A model generated the notes under the pieces. It was not told the origin of the DNA, did no database searches, and saw only the letters and a list, made by a program, of their open reading frames with translations. DNA of 64,000 bases from Acidovorax sp. NCPPB 4044 (GTDB lineage: Bacteria > Pseudomonadota > Gammaproteobacteria > Burkholderiales > Burkholderiaceae_C), in the NCBI RefSeq assembly GCF_028069655.1, contig NZ_JAMCOS010000001.1, forward strand, positions 464,001-528,000, in the 5' to 3' direction. Numbering within the stretch: the first letter of the stretch is position 1; every line of letters starts with the position of its first letter. The position numbers and the translations under genes were made by a program. Positions 16,858 to 25,658 of the stretch are shown piece after piece.

Positions 16858-19660
16858 CCGCGCCGCCCGCAGCGGCGGGCTGGCGTTCGGGGGCGAGTAC
16901 GCGCTGGTCGGCGCGCACCTGGCAGCCGCGCGCATTCGCGAGGCTGAAGGCGATGGGGGCGTGGCCCTGCAGGCGGAAATCGGTGCGCGTGCCGTCGGCC
17001 GCGGCGCTCCAGTCCGCGATGCGGGCGTTGGCTTCGAAGAGGTAAGGGCCGGGCCGGGTGGCCGGGGCCGGCGCGGCGGCCTGCGGCGTGCCTTCGGCTG
17101 CCGGGGGCGACGATGGCTCGGCCGTGCGCAGCCAGGCGGAGCCGCCCGTCAGGTGCACGTAGACCCCGCCTTCACCGCTGCCGCGGTAGCCCGCCACGCC
17201 CTGGCTGGCCGCCACCTGGGGGGCGCCGAGCGCGGACGGCAGGCGCAGCGTGCGCAGTTCGCCGTCTCCGCGCACGCGCCAGCCACCGCCGTCGCGCGCG
17301 ATGGCGATGGTGTGGAAGTCGCGCACCTTGCGGATGTATTCCGAGGCGAACACCGGGTGCAGCGGCTGCGCCACGGCCCAGTCGTACACCTTGCGCAAGG
17401 CGTTCAGGCCGGCGCGCTTGCTCGTCGAGTACACGTGGTAGTAGATATCCACGGCCTTGATGCGGCGGGGCTTCTCGGTCATCTCGAAGCTCTGCAGCAC
17501 CTGCTCGAACCCGTAGTAGGGGCCGCGCCAGAGGTTGGTATAGATGTTCTCGTTGGTGATGGGCGCATACACCTGGAGGTAGCCGTTCTTCTGGATGCCG
17601 TGCGCGCCGATCGCCGTGAGCGAGGGGTTGGTGCGGGTGATGGACGTGTCGCCGCCGTTCATGTTGAGCAGTCCCGCGCGCTCGGTGATCTCCAGCGCCT
17701 CGGCGCTGGGCGCCGTGTCGCCCGACCACAGCAGGATCTTCACGCGCTTGTCGGGCGGCGCGAGGCGGCTGTTGATGTATTCGGTGGAGCCCACGATCTC
17801 GCGCCGCAGGTCCATCGTGTAGCCCGGCACGTCCAGGCTCATCGCAGCCTCGGAGTTGTCGCTGAAGAGGCCATGGCGCACGCTGCGGTCCCAGAGGAAG
17901 GGGTGCGAATAGGTGTGGCTCGCCATCTCCACGTGCGGCAGGCGGAACATGCGCCGGGCGATGTCCTCCATCTCCGCGCTGGTGTCCGGATGCAGGCCGT
18001 GGGGCGCCACCTCGGCCTCGATGACCGACATGGTCTGGGGCACCTGGGGGTATTTCTCGAAGATTTCCTTGAGCAGCACCTGGCCCGCGTTGGGGCTGCC
18101 CGCCAGTTCCGCGCGGGAGGGGAAGCCGTCTCCGTCCACGTGCGAGAACAGCAGGCGGCGGCCGTTCTCCGTGGTGACGTCGGGCACGGGCAGCGGCTGC
18201 AGCCGCAGCGACTGCGTGAGGAAGGCGAAGGGGTCCACCATCCAGCGCGCATAGTCGGTGCCGGGGACTTCCGTCACCACGAAGGGATCGACCACGAAGC
18301 CGCCCCAGGGCAGGATCGCGCCGCCGAGGTAGGAGCCCCCGCGCGCATCGCGGTGCTCGATCAGTGCCCGGGCCGGCTGCTGCACGGGGGCGCCGTTGCG
18401 CAGCACCCACTCGAAGCGCGACCCGCTCGACGGCTGCACGGCCAGCTCGAAGCCCATCATCGGGTCCTGCGTGGACACCTGCTGCTCGCCGCGCGGCGGG
18501 CTCGCGTTGCCCTTGATGCCCAGCGCGTCGTTGAACTGGCGGTCCAGCGCGAACCCGAAGTTGCCCATCACGGCGACCGGGGTGCGCTCGGCGAGCCGTG
18601 CCAGCAGCCACTGGCTCACGGTGCGCGTGCGCGCCTCGGGCAGGAAGCCCGAGAACCAGGTCACGATGCCGGCGTAGCGGTCCTGCAGGATGCCTTCGGG
18701 CAGCGGGTTGCGCACGTCGGCGTAGTCCACCACGTAGCCCATGTGGTTGAGCGGCATCTGCAGGAAACGGTGGGCCGACGAATAGTTGAGCGCTGGCGAT
18801 TCGCCCCCGTAGTACACGATGAGCACGCGGCGGGGCGCCAGCTCGACCGTGCCCACGCCCACGGTGCGCACGTGGCCGTCGGTCACCCACGGGATGATGC
18901 CCAGCGCCTTGATGCGCTCGGCCGTGGTGCGGGAGAGCTCCCGGTCGGTGGGGGGCACGTAGTCGATGGCCATCACCGGCAGGCCGTCGCGCTCGCGGAT
19001 CGTGCGCAACTGGCCCAGCAGCCATTCGCGGTCGGCGGCCTTCACCTCTTCATAGCGGCGGGTGCCGGCATTCCAGCCGCGGAACAGCGATTCGGCGGCC
19101 ACCATCTGGACCTTGTCCTTCACGCGCGGCACGATCTCGAAGCCGCGGTTCAGGATGAGCCGGATGCCCGGATACCGCTGGTGCAGTGTCTCGATCACGC
19201 GCACCAGCCCCTGCTGCTGGGCGGCCTCGTCGAACTGCTTGGCGAGGCGGTAGGAGTCCAGCGTGTCGAGGAAGAAGCCGCGGTAGCCGCGCTCCCAGAG
19301 CGGGCCCACGACGCGCGTGGCGAAGAACTCGGGCCAATCCGCGGGGGTCTGGTCGATCACCTCGGAGTTCCAGGCGCCGTTGCGGGCCATCTTCCAGGTG
19401 TCGGGGATGTCGCGGAAATAGGTGCGGGACGACTGCACCTCGGCCACCGACACGTAGGCGTAGAGCGCACTGCCGGTCTTGGCGAAGGCCCGGGGGTCGT
19501 AGCCGTGGTCGGGCTCGACCACCACGATGTCGAACACCTTCAGCTCGGCCAGCGGCGCCGCGGGGCCGTAATGCAGGGCCACGGCTGGCAGGCCGGCCCA
19601 TGCGGCCGCGCACAGCTGCAGGCAAAGGCAAAAAAACAACGATCTTAGGCGTCTGGGCAC
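16793..19660 (-). CDS. pelA: Pel exopolysaccharide deacetylase/hydrolase PelA
   Basis: 955 residues. Sec signal peptide (SLFFCLCLQLCAAAWA) for periplasmic export. The N-terminal TIM-barrel hydrolase domain (about 45-300) is the GH166 alpha-1,4-galactosaminidase type, with GFFLDTLDSY and the acidic AESLFRGWN segment. A reductase-like domain follows (RVLIVYYGGESPALN). The CE4-like deacetylase domain carries the metal and catalytic motifs FSHVDGDGF (two aspartates) and SHTYSHPF (two histidines). PelA removes acetyl groups from Pel in the periplasm, which is needed for export, and can also cleave it. This is the first gene of the minus-strand operon. A perfect 9-bp inverted repeat lies 33-55 bp upstream of its start. 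Confidence 0.94.
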   Translation of the reverse strand: MPRRLRSLFFCLCLQLCAAAWAGLPAVALHYGPAAPLAELKVFDIVVVEPDHGYDPRAFAKTGSALYAYVSVAEVQSSRTYFRDIPDTWKMARNGAWNSEVIDQTPADWPEFFATRVVGPLWERGYRGFFLDTLDSYRLAKQFDEAAQQQGLVRVIETLHQRYPGIRLILNRGFEIVPRVKDKVQMVAAESLFRGWNAGTRRYEEVKAADREWLLGQLRTIRERDGLPVMAIDYVPPTDRELSRTTAERIKALGIIPWVTDGHVRTVGVGTVELAPRRVLIVYYGGESPALNYSSAHRFLQMPLNHMGYVVDYADVRNPLPEGILQDRYAGIVTWFSGFLPEARTRTVSQWLLARLAERTPVAVMGNFGFALDRQFNDALGIKGNASPPRGEQQVSTQDPMMGFELAVQPSSGSRFEWVLRNGAPVQQPARALIEHRDARGGSYLGGAILPWGGFVVDPFVVTEVPGTDYARWMVDPFAFLTQSLRLQPLPVPDVTTENGRRLLFSHVDGDGFPSRAELAGSPNAGQVLLKEIFEKYPQVPQTMSVIEAEVAPHGLHPDTSAEMEDIARRMFRLPHVEMASHTYSHPFLWDRSVRHGLFSDNSEAAMSLDVPGYTMDLRREIVGSTEYINSRLAPPDKRVKILLWSGDTAPSAEALEITERAGLLNMNGGDTSITRTNPSLTAIGAHGIQKNGYLQVYAPITNENIYTNLWRGPYYGFEQVLQSFEMTEKPRRIKAVDIYYHVYSTSKRAGLNALRKVYDWAVAQPLHPVFASEYIRKVRDFHTIAIARDGGGWRVRGDGELRTLRLPSALGAPQVAASQGVAGYRGSGEGGVYVHLTGGSAWLRTAEPSSPPAAEGTPQAAAPAPATRPGPYLFEANARIADWSAAADGTRTDFRLQGHAPIAFSLANARGCQVRADQRVLAPERQPAAAGGADVLAYRLSHAAAQIQLQCPGR

Positions 19661-19985
19661 GAGCTCTGGTTTTATGGTGAAAACGTCTAAGGGTTTTCCT
19701 GAGGGGCAGGAAAACGTGGTGCCTTCGCGCAGCCCCGGTCAGGGGTGGAAGGCTCCCTCCAATGGGAGACATCGTGTCCCGATCAGGGACGCAATGAACA
19801 TTTCATAGAAAAAAACAATCCGCTACATAGTTTTGATATTCCGCGATTCTGGCGCACTTTCATGGGGAAAGGATTCTTGGTGCAGCATCTGGACCGTGGG
19901 CTTTCCGCCCCGCGGGAATCCAGCGGCCGACAATGCCGCTGGTACGCAGGCCACCTTCGGCCGGATTCACCAGGGAGTTCAGCGC
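19661..19985. promoter_or_regulatory. divergent pelA/epimerase control region with inverted repeat
   Basis: 325 bp without a gene, between the divergent pelA and epimerase genes. It holds a perfect inverted repeat, GTTTTCCTG (19693-19701) - 5 bp - CAGGAAAAC (19707-19715). The octamer GAAAACGT is also repeated directly at 19679-19686 and 19710-19717, 31 bp apart, about three helical turns. The region around 19800-19850 is A+T-rich compared with its surroundings. No convincing -35/-10 pair could be fixed on either strand. The placement suggests an operator or hairpin controlling pelA. Confidence 0.45.
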
Positions 19986-21002
19986 GTGATACTCGTCACA
20001 GGCGGTGCCGGCTTCATCGGCTCACACACTTGCGTGGCACTGGCCGAGGCCGGGCTGCCGTTCCTCATCCTCGACAACTTCTGCAACAGCCGCCGCTCGG
20101 TGCTGGAGCGGGTCGGCCGCATCACCGGCCGCATTCCGGACCTGATCGAAGGCGACGTGCGCGACGAAGCGCTCCTGGCCCGGATCTTCGCCGAGCACCG
20201 TGTCGATGCCGTGATCCATTTCGCGGCCCTCAAATCGGTGGGCGAATCGGTGCGCGAGCCGTTGGCGTATTACGACAACAACGTGGCCGGCACGGTGGCG
20301 CTGCTGCGGGCGATGCGCAAGGCCGACGTGCGCACCCTGGTGTTCTCGTCGTCGGCCACGGTCTACGGCGAGCCGGCCTCGCTGCCGATCCGCGAGGATT
20401 TCCCGCTTTCGGCCACCAATCCCTACGGGCAGAGCAAGCTCATGATGGAGCAGGTGCTGGCCGACGTGGATGCCTCCGAGCCCGGCCGCTGGCGCGTCGC
20501 CCGGCTGCGCTACTTCAACCCCGTGGGGGCGCACGAGAGCGGCCTCATCGGCGAAGACCCCCAGGACGTTCCCAACAACCTGCTGCCCTATGTGGCCCAG
20601 GTGGCCGTGGGCCTGCGCGAGCGCCTGAGCGTGTACGGCGGCGACTACCCCACGCCGGACGGGACGGGCGTGCGCGACTACATCCATGTCTGCGACCTGG
20701 CCGACGGGCACGTGGCGGCGCTGCGCTACCTGCGCGAGCACCCCGGCCTGCTGACGGTGAACCTGGGCACGGGACGGCCCGTGTCGGTGCTGGAAATGGT
20801 GCGCGGCTTCGAGGCGGCGAGCGCTCGGCCCGTGCCCTACCAGGTGGTGGCCCGCCGTCCGGGCGACGTGGCCGCCTGCTGGGCCGATCCGGGCCTGTCC
20901 GAGCGCCTGCTCGGCTGGAAGGCCCGCCATGGGCTGGACCGCATGTGCGCCGATGCGTGGCGCTGGCAGGACGGGGTGGCGCGCAGCCTGCTGGCCGGCT
21001 GA
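19986..21002 (+). CDS. galE: UDP-glucose / UDP-N-acetylglucosamine 4-epimerase (GalE family, Cys gatekeeper)
   Basis: 338 residues, the same length as E. coli GalE, from a GTG at 19986 preceded by GGGAG. Further upstream in-frame codons lack similarity. The Rossmann motif is ILVTGGAGFIGSHT, the catalytic serine region is VFSSSATVYG, the catalytic tyrosine is in NPYGQSKLMME, and LRYFNPVGAHESGLIGEDP is present. At the position of E. coli Tyr299 the protein has Cys298 (VAACWAD). In the family a small residue here opens the pocket to N-acetylated UDP-sugars. Being divergent from pelA, it probably provides UDP-GalNAc for PelF, the job PelX does in some pseudomonads. The symbol reflects the family; substrate preference is inference. 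Confidence 0.88.
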   Translation: MILVTGGAGFIGSHTCVALAEAGLPFLILDNFCNSRRSVLERVGRITGRIPDLIEGDVRDEALLARIFAEHRVDAVIHFAALKSVGESVREPLAYYDNNVAGTVALLRAMRKADVRTLVFSSSATVYGEPASLPIREDFPLSATNPYGQSKLMMEQVLADVDASEPGRWRVARLRYFNPVGAHESGLIGEDPQDVPNNLLPYVAQVAVGLRERLSVYGGDYPTPDGTGVRDYIHVCDLADGHVAALRYLREHPGLLTVNLGTGRPVSVLEMVRGFEAASARPVPYQVVARRPGDVAACWADPGLSERLLGWKARHGLDRMCADAWRWQDGVARSLLAG

Positions 21003-21068
21003 CGGCCGAAGGGGGAAGGGTCGGGGCGGCCCTGCGCGCGGGGCGCCCCGGGGAGGAGGGCAGGGCCC

Positions 21069-22403
21069 TCAGGTGGCCGGACGCGCGAGGGCTTCGCCCG
21101 GCAGGCCGCCGGGGACGGTGGCGGCGTCGGGCTGGGTGTCCAGCGTGGCGGCATGGATGGCGGCTTCCTCTTCGGAGAGCAGCGCGCCCTCCCACTTCGC
21201 CACCACGGCGGCGGCGATCGAGTTGCCGACGGCGTTGGTGGCCGAGCGGCCCATGTCGAGGAAGGTGTCTATGCCGAGGATCAGCAGCAGGCCCGCTTCG
21301 GGAATATGGAACTGGTTCAGCGTGGCGGCGATGACCACGAGCGAGGCGCGCGGCACGCCGGCCATGCCCTTGGACGTGAGCATCAGGATCAGCAGCATGG
21401 TGATCTGCGTCTCGAGCGGCAGGTGGATGCCGTAGGCCTGCGCGATGAACAGCGTGGCGAATGTGCAATAGATCATCGAGCCGTCGAGGTTGAACGAGTA
21501 GCCCAGCGGCATCACGAAGCTGGACACCCGGCGTTTCACGCCGAACCGGTCCAGCGCATCGAGCAGCTTGGGGTACGCCGCCTCCGAACTCGCGGTGGCG
21601 AACGACAGCAGGAAGGCTTCGCGGATGTTGCCGAGCAGCTTGAACACCCGGCCCCGCAGCGCCATGAAACCGGCCGCGATCAGCAGCGTCCAGAGGATCA
21701 GCAGGCCCAGGTAGAACTGGCCCATGAACACGGCGAACTTGAGCAGGATGCCCAGGCCGTTGATCGCCACCGTGGCGGCCATGGCGGCGAACACGGCCGG
21801 CGGCGCAAAGCGCATCACGTAGCCGGTGATCTTCAGCATCGCGTGCGAGAGCTCTTCCACGCAGCGCACCAGCGTGCGGGCCTTGTCGCCCAGGCTCGCG
21901 AGCGCGATGCCGAAGAACATCGAGAACACCACGATCTGCAGGATCTCGTTGTTGGACATGGCTTCGGCGAACGACCGGGGCACCAGGTGGTTGATGAACT
22001 CCTTGAGCGTGAACTTGCCCGTGGCGAGCTGCGTGGCCTGGTGGGTTTCCGGCAGCGGCAGGCCGAGGTTGGCGCCCGGCTGCAGCACGTTGGCCAGGAT
22101 CAGGCCCAGCGCCAGCGAGATCAGCGAGGCGGTGAGGAACCAAGCCATCGCCTTGACGAACACGCGGCCCACCGAGGAGGCGTCGCCCATGTGCGCGATG
22201 CCCACCACCAGGGTGGAGAACACCAGCGGCGCGATCAGCATCTTGATGAGCCGCAGGAAGATGTCCGAAATGATCGAGATGTATCCTGCCACCCCCGCCT
22301 TGTCTGCGACGTGGGTGTTGATCAGATATCCGACGAAGATGCCGAGCAGCATCGCGATCAGGATGCTGACGGTGGGTGGTAGCTTTCTTTTGTTCTCAGG
22401 CAT
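21069..22403 (-). CDS. dicarboxylate/amino acid:cation symporter (DAACS family)
   Basis: 444 residues from the ATG at 22403 (MPENKRKLPPTVSILIAML). A further 22 in-frame codons upstream look non-coding. Eight hydrophobic segments plus two re-entrant hairpin motifs are visible: the serine-containing LLSFATASSEAAYPKLL hairpin, GYSFNLDGSMIY with the NXDG cation/substrate motif, and LTSKGMAGVPRASLVV. These are the glutamate/C4-dicarboxylate transporter (GltP/DctA) signatures. It imports organic acids or acidic amino acids with H+ or Na+ across the inner membrane. Exact substrate cannot be told. It is convergent with the epimerase gene and divergent from the mutarotase. Confidence 0.85.
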   Translation of the reverse strand: MPENKRKLPPTVSILIAMLLGIFVGYLINTHVADKAGVAGYISIISDIFLRLIKMLIAPLVFSTLVVGIAHMGDASSVGRVFVKAMAWFLTASLISLALGLILANVLQPGANLGLPLPETHQATQLATGKFTLKEFINHLVPRSFAEAMSNNEILQIVVFSMFFGIALASLGDKARTLVRCVEELSHAMLKITGYVMRFAPPAVFAAMAATVAINGLGILLKFAVFMGQFYLGLLILWTLLIAAGFMALRGRVFKLLGNIREAFLLSFATASSEAAYPKLLDALDRFGVKRRVSSFVMPLGYSFNLDGSMIYCTFATLFIAQAYGIHLPLETQITMLLILMLTSKGMAGVPRASLVVIAATLNQFHIPEAGLLLILGIDTFLDMGRSATNAVGNSIAAAVVAKWEGALLSEEEAAIHAATLDTQPDAATVPGGLPGEALARPAT

Positions 22404-22542
22404 GGTGCAAGGCAGAAATGGGCAATGGATCCCCCGGCGCTCTCCTCGCGCCGTTTTAGGGTGGCGCATTGTCGTTCAATCCCTGCCGCGTTCCTGGGCC
22501 TTGCCGCGCCGCTTTTGCGCCACCGCAAGGCGGCCCGACTCC

Positions 22543-22548
22543 TACAAT
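22543..22548 (+). promoter_or_regulatory. putative -10 box of the mutarotase gene
   Basis: TACAAT at 22543-22548 lies in the style of other -10 boxes in this window. No good -35 is found at 16-18 bp. A start about 7 bases on would fall at 22555, next to the ATG at 22556. Confidence 0.4.
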
Positions 22549-22555
22549 CCGGAAC

Positions 22556-23428
22556 ATGTCCGACCCCGCCATGAACGTTTCCGAAGCCCTGTCTCAGCCG
22601 TTTCCGGACATGCCTGCCGTCCGGTTGCAAACCGCCCGCGGAGAGGCCGCCACCGTGGCTTTCCAGGGGGCGCAGGTGCTTTCCTGGACCACCGCCGACG
22701 GCACCGAGCGGCTCTTTTTGAGCCCCCGATCGGCCCGCGACGGACACACCGCGATCCGCGGCGGCGTGCCCGTCTGCTGCCCCCAATTCAACCAGCGCGG
22801 GCCGCTTCCCAAGCATGGATTCATGCGAAATTTGCCTTGGAGATTGGTGTCCGAGTCTTCGGGCGGTCACGAAGCCCAGGCCGTCCTGGCGCTGGACGAC
22901 GACGAAGCCACGCGCGCGCTCTGGCCACACGCCTTCGGCGCGCGCCTGCAGGTCGATCTCACGCCCGACGCGCTGCGGCTGACGCTCTCCCTGCGCAACC
23001 TCGGCGATGCGCCATGGTCGTTCACCGGCGCGCTGCACACCTATCTGCGCGTGCAGGGCATCGCCCAGGCGCAGGTCGATGGCCTGCAGGGCCGCGCGCG
23101 GTGGGATGCCGTGGCCGACCGCCATGAAGTGCAGCAGGGACCGGTGCGGTTCGGCGGCGAATACGACAGCGTCTTCTCCGTGCCCGATGCATCGCAGCCG
23201 CTGCGCGTGGAGACGGGGCAGGGTGCGCTGGAGGTCACGCAGAGCACCTCCTTCACCGAAAGCGTCGTCTGGAACCCCGGCGCTGCGCTGTGCGCCCGCC
23301 TGCCCGACATGCCCGAGGACGGCTTCCAGCACATGCTGTGCGTGGAGGCGGCCTGCGTGCACACGCCCGTGGACGTCGCGCCCGGCACCGAATGGGCCGG
23401 CTGGCAGCATCTCCAGGCGCTGCGCTGA
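22556..23428 (+). CDS. D-hexose-6-phosphate mutarotase (YeaD-like aldose epimerase)
   Basis: 290 residues from the ATG at 22556, or 285 from the ATG at 22571; the choice is open because a TACAAT box would place the transcript start at about 22555. Galactose-mutarotase-like beta-sandwich: [47 protein letters not shown] with the catalytic His, and [12 protein letters not shown] with the second His. This subfamily interconverts the alpha and beta anomers of glucose 6-phosphate and related sugars in the cytosol. It sits directly upstream of hisF on the same strand, separated by a hairpin and a pyrimidine tract. Confidence 0.85.
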   Translation: MSDPAMNVSEALSQPFPDMPAVRLQTARGEAATVAFQGAQVLSWTTADGTERLFLSPRSARDGHTAIRGGVPVCCPQFNQRGPLPKHGFMRNLPWRLVSESSGGHEAQAVLALDDDEATRALWPHAFGARLQVDLTPDALRLTLSLRNLGDAPWSFTGALHTYLRVQGIAQAQVDGLQGRARWDAVADRHEVQQGPVRFGGEYDSVFSVPDASQPLRVETGQGALEVTQSTSFTESVVWNPGAALCARLPDMPEDGFQHMLCVEAACVHTPVDVAPGTEWAGWQHLQALR

Positions 23429-23435
23429 CCGATCC

Positions 23436-23504
23436 GGGCCCTGCGCACCGCGGCCCACGGGCCCCGTTCTTCTTTTTTCTCTTCTTGGTTTTCTTCTTCT
23501 TTTG
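23436..23504 (+). terminator. hairpin plus polypyrimidine tract upstream of hisF
   Basis: GGGCCC at 23436-23441 pairs with GGGCCC at 23459-23464, and is followed by about 39 bases that are almost only T and C (23466-23504), including a run of six T. This resembles an intrinsic terminator for the mutarotase transcript or an attenuator ahead of hisF. The stem is short, so strength is uncertain. Confidence 0.4.
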
Positions 23505-23516
23505 CAGGAACTGCCC

Positions 23517-24317
<801 letters not shown>

Positions 24318-24340
24318 GGGCGTATCCACAGGTTTGGAAT

Positions 24341-24399
24341 GAAAACGGCTCCATGCCGCCGGATTCATTCAATAGTTTGCTATTAAATATATAGCAAAC
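24341..24399 (+). repeat. dispersed intergenic repeat, copy B (best preserved)
   Basis: About 59 bp between hisF and hisI. It begins GAAAACGGCTCCATGCCG, continues through GGATTCATTCAATA and ends in a perfect 9-bp inverted repeat, GTTTGCTAT (24375-24383) and ATAGCAAAC (24391-24399), around a 7-base A/T loop. Copies in the same orientation lie at 61921 and, diverged, at 2588 and 45852; inverted copies lie at 33566 and 40588. Confidence 0.85.
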
Positions 24400-24424
24400 G
24401 AGGTGTCATCAAGGGGGTGGGCAA

Positions 24425-24832
24425 ATGGCGGAGAATGCGGCGATGAACTGGCTCGACGAAGTGAAATGGGATGCGCAGGGCCTGGTGCCCGTGATCGCGC
24501 AGGAGGCGGCCACCGGCGACGTGCTGATGTTCGCGTGGATGGACCGCGAGGCGCTCGGCAAGACCGCCGAACTCGGGCGCGCGGTGTATTTCAGCCGCTC
24601 GCGCAACCGGCTGTGGTTCAAGGGCGAGGAATCCGGCCACGTGCAGACCGTGCACGAGATCCGCCTCGACTGCGACAACGACGTGGTGCTGCTCAAGGTG
24701 ACCCAGCTCGGGCACGAGCCCGGCATCGCATGCCACACCGGCCGCCACAGCTGCTTCTTCAGCGTGCTGAAGAACGGCGCCTGGCACGCGGTCGATCCGG
24801 TCTTGAAAGACCCCGAGTCCATCTATAAGTGA
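24425..24832 (+). CDS. hisI: phosphoribosyl-AMP cyclohydrolase
   Basis: 135 residues from ATG 24425, which has the strong ribosome-binding stretch AAGGGGGTGG in front. An in-frame ATG at 24443 would give the common family N-terminus [10 protein letters not shown]. Zinc/magnesium enzyme that opens the adenine ring of PR-AMP. Conserved blocks are [30 protein letters not shown], the metal-binding aspartates in [12 protein letters not shown], and the cysteines in [11 protein letters not shown]. It is a separate gene from hisE here, not the fused hisIE of enterics. The stop lies 5 bp before the hisE ATG. Confidence 0.95.
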   Translation: MAENAAMNWLDEVKWDAQGLVPVIAQEAATGDVLMFAWMDREALGKTAELGRAVYFSRSRNRLWFKGEESGHVQTVHEIRLDCDNDVVLLKVTQLGHEPGIACHTGRHSCFFSVLKNGAWHAVDPVLKDPESIYK

Positions 24833-24837
24833 CAGCG

Positions 24838-25272
24838 ATGACGAACCCCCTCGCACCGGCCGCCGCCGGCACCTCCTTCGCTGCCGCTCCCGCGGGCAGC
24901 GACGCGCTCGCCCGGCTCGCTGCCGTGATCGAGAGCCGCAAGCCCGCCCACGGCGGCGATGCCGAGAAGAGCTACGTCGCGCGCCTGCTGCACAAGGGCC
25001 CCGACGCCTTCCTGAAGAAGATCGGCGAGGAGGCGACCGAGGTCGTCATGGCCGCCAAGGACGTGGACCACGGTGCCGACCCGTCCAAGCTCGTCTACGA
25101 GATCGCCGACCTCTGGTTCCATTCGATGATCGCCCTCGCGCACTACGGCCTCGCGCCGGCCGACGTGGTGGCCGAGCTGGAGCGCCGCGAAGGCACCAGC
25201 GGCATCGAGGAAAAAGCGCTGCGCAAGTCCGCGCGGCGCGCCGCCGACGCACAAGGAGGCCCGTCGCCATGA
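24838..25272 (+). CDS. hisE: phosphoribosyl-ATP pyrophosphatase
   Basis: 144 residues from ATG 24838; an overlapping GTG at 24829 is possible. All-alpha NTP-pyrophosphohydrolase of the MazG-like superfamily that hydrolyses PR-ATP to PR-AMP and pyrophosphate, step 2 of the pathway. The signature is [24 protein letters not shown] and the Mg-binding [14 protein letters not shown] low-complexity Ala/Pro N-terminus (about 20 residues) precedes the domain. The stop overlaps the next gene's start as ATGA. Confidence 0.94.
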   Translation: MTNPLAPAAAGTSFAAAPAGSDALARLAAVIESRKPAHGGDAEKSYVARLLHKGPDAFLKKIGEEATEVVMAAKDVDHGADPSKLVYEIADLWFHSMIALAHYGLAPADVVAELERREGTSGIEEKALRKSARRAADAQGGPSP

Positions 25273-25658
25273 ACCCCAACGACATCACCGACATCGAACC
25301 CAGCGAGCGCGCCGAATCGCTCAAGACCGTCGGCTGGGTGAGCTACATCCTGCACCTCATCGTCGCCGTGGGCGCCGTCATCCCGGGCGCGCAGCCCGGC
25401 GCGGCGCTGCTCGTCATCGCGCTGGTGCTCGACCTCGTGAAGAAGGGCGACGCCGACGGCACCTGGCAGGCATCGCATTTCTCGTGGCGCATCCGCACGG
25501 TGGTCTGGGCCGGCGTGCTCTACCTCGTCACCGCGCCGCTGTGGCTGCTGTTCCTCATCCCCGGCTGGATCGCCTGGGCGCTGATCTCCATCTGGTTCCT
25601 CTACCGCATCGTGCGCGGCATGGTGGCCATGAACAAAGGCCAGGCCATCGATGTCTGA
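25269..25658 (+). CDS. DUF4870-like small membrane protein
   Basis: 129 residues. A short polar N-terminus ([22 protein letters not shown]) is followed by three hydrophobic segments: [31 protein letters not shown] and [34 protein letters not shown], the last long enough for two helices. The pattern of a conserved polar block ([15 protein letters not shown]) between helices is that of DUF4870-type proteins. Function is unknown. It is coupled to hisE (ATGA overlap) and overlaps the patatin start by 8 bp, so it belongs to the hisFIE-tat transcription unit. Confidence 0.75.
   Translation: MNPNDITDIEPSERAESLKTVGWVSYILHLIVAVGAVIPGAQPGAALLVIALVLDLVKKGDADGTWQASHFSWRIRTVVWAGVLYLVTAPLWLLFLIPGWIAWALISIWFLYRIVRGMVAMNKGQAIDV

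Noticed and set aside
12739..19648. Very long plus-strand open frames opposite pelB and pelA (1402 and 967 codons)
   Set aside because: They are antisense shadows of G+C-rich genes: composition is dominated by Arg/Ala/Gly/His, no family motif is present, and the minus-strand pelA/pelB proteins are complete and recognisable.
19840..19870. Possible sigma-54 promoter upstream of the epimerase
   Set aside because: A TGGCGC-like element is present but there is no correctly spaced GC/TTGC element.
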